From the NCBI GenBank assembly GCA_028711415.1, contig JAQTSG010000003.1:1-45222 (forward strand): 45,222 bases of DNA, read 5' to 3'. The translations under genes and the position numbers were made by a program. Below, piece by piece: positions 45,183 to 45,222 of the stretch; positions within the stretch are counted from its first letter, which is position 1, and every line of letters begins with the position of its first letter. The notes under the pieces were generated by a model that saw only the letters and a program-made list of their open reading frames with translations, ran no database searches and had not been told where the DNA came from. The DNA comes from Patescibacteria group bacterium (GTDB lineage Bacteria > Patescibacteriota > Patescibacteriia > Patescibacteriales > JAQTRU01).

Positions 45183-45222
45183 GGCCGGATAGCCAAGTCC
45201 CCGACATTCGTCGAGGCAGGGT
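45183..45222 (+). tRNA. 5' part of a tRNA (Cys-like D-arm), interrupted by a hairpin and cut by the window end
   Basis: GGCCGGATAGCCAAGT followed by CCCCGAC-ATTC-GTCGAGG. Confidence 0.4.

Overview
AT-rich window with the gene content and style of a Patescibacteria/CPR genome; this placement is inferred from content only. Housekeeping genes recognised include trmD, a KH protein, rpsP, pnp, rpsO, lspA, tsaE, rplS, smc, comM and yraN. Four things stand out. (1) A cluster of PEP-synthase/rifampin-phosphotransferase-like pieces at 2.7-10.8 kb: three paralogous 'middle domain + phosphohistidine swivel' proteins (one with an N-terminal winged helix), a HAD-swivel fusion, and a separate ATP-grasp-only protein. 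No PEP-binding barrel is seen, which suggests a split, modular phosphotransfer system. (2) A dispersed inverted-repeat element with termini ACCCCGTTAGAAAT...ATTTCTAACGGGGT. It occurs between genes, in frame inside several proteins (peptide signature NPVRN/SNGV), at start codons, and around a tRNA-Val gene that separates the two halves of another tRNA-like gene. (3) Seven tandem T4SS-pilin-like paralogs plus one distant copy, next to surface-protein genes. (4) A ~395-nt candidate structured RNA with its own promoter and terminator, which I cannot assign to a family. Also noted: an SMC with no recognisable hinge, several isolated minus-strand cassettes with their own terminators, and GTAG-headed REP-like palindromes. 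No database search was possible; family calls rest on motif recognition.
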